Source of the DNA: Acanthaster planci
Taxonomy: Eukaryota > Echinodermata > Asteroidea > Valvatida > Acanthasteridae
Assembly: GCF_001949145.1 (NCBI RefSeq)
Contig: NW_019091428.1
Coordinates: forward strand, 122,830-186,829
DNA length: 64,000 bases
Direction: 5' to 3'
Shown here: piece after piece, positions 64,000 to 64,000 of the stretch
Layout: the number at the start of each line of letters is the position of its first letter
Numbering within the stretch: position 1 is the first letter of the stretch
Program-made: the position numbers and the translations under genes
The notes under the pieces: generated by a model
What the model saw: only the letters and a program-made list of their open reading frames with translations
Told to the model about the DNA's origin: nothing
The model's database searches: none

Positions 64000-64000
64000 C

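Noticed and set aside
1-64000. CRISPR arrays, bacterial operons or riboswitches
   Set aside because: The DNA is spliced eukaryotic sequence. The tandem arrays seen lack unique spacers of constant length.

Overview
The window is eukaryotic genomic DNA. Genes are split into many short exons with GT..AG borders, introns run from a few hundred bases to about 2.3 kb, and non-coding DNA is rich in short inverted-repeat elements. One assembly gap (N, 8667-9239) is present. Gene content (an animal-type cyclophilin-RRM protein, a uronyl 2-O-sulfotransferase, a CCDC83-like coiled-coil protein and an Ig-superfamily receptor) together with the style of the repeats suggests a marine invertebrate deuterostome, most likely an echinoderm such as a sea star. 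This is inference; an amphioxus or hemichordate is not excluded.

Layout. Positions 1-2705 (minus strand) hold the 5' part of a CCDC83 orthologue; the rest lies off the left edge. It is divergent from PPIL4 (plus, 3498-14701), and the two share a spacer of about 0.8 kb. PPIL4 has 12 visible coding exons, and one more is probably hidden in the N gap. Its 3' UTR runs to a polyadenylation signal at 15844. UST (plus, 17933-24070) follows in the same orientation, with eight coding exons and a complete 504-residue reading frame. About 26.6 kb with no recognisable gene separates UST from a single-exon, 606-residue type I membrane Ig protein (minus, 50702-52522). Another 9 kb of unassigned DNA leads to the probable 5' end of an unidentified gene (plus, about 61636 to beyond the right edge).

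Mobile and repetitive DNA. No transposase or reverse transcriptase reading frame was seen. There are many non-autonomous elements: a hAT-type MITE with an 8-bp target duplication nested inside an older MITE in UST intron 1, with an uninterrupted copy of the host element at 36007-36232; a long foldback hairpin (arms about 116 bp) in a PPIL4 intron; a second foldback beside the gap; a two-copy GGGCCC-ended family; a mariner-like MITE; a tRNA-derived SINE fragment; and several tandem arrays. One array triplicates the PPIL4 exon 9 splice donor.

No operon-like cooperation is implied. PPIL4 is a nuclear spliceosome-associated protein, UST a Golgi glycosaminoglycan sulfotransferase, CCDC83 a poorly characterised coiled-coil protein, and the Ig protein a cell-surface receptor or adhesion molecule of unknown ligand. 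PPIL4 and UST also lie close together in human 6q25.1, so their linkage here may be ancestral.
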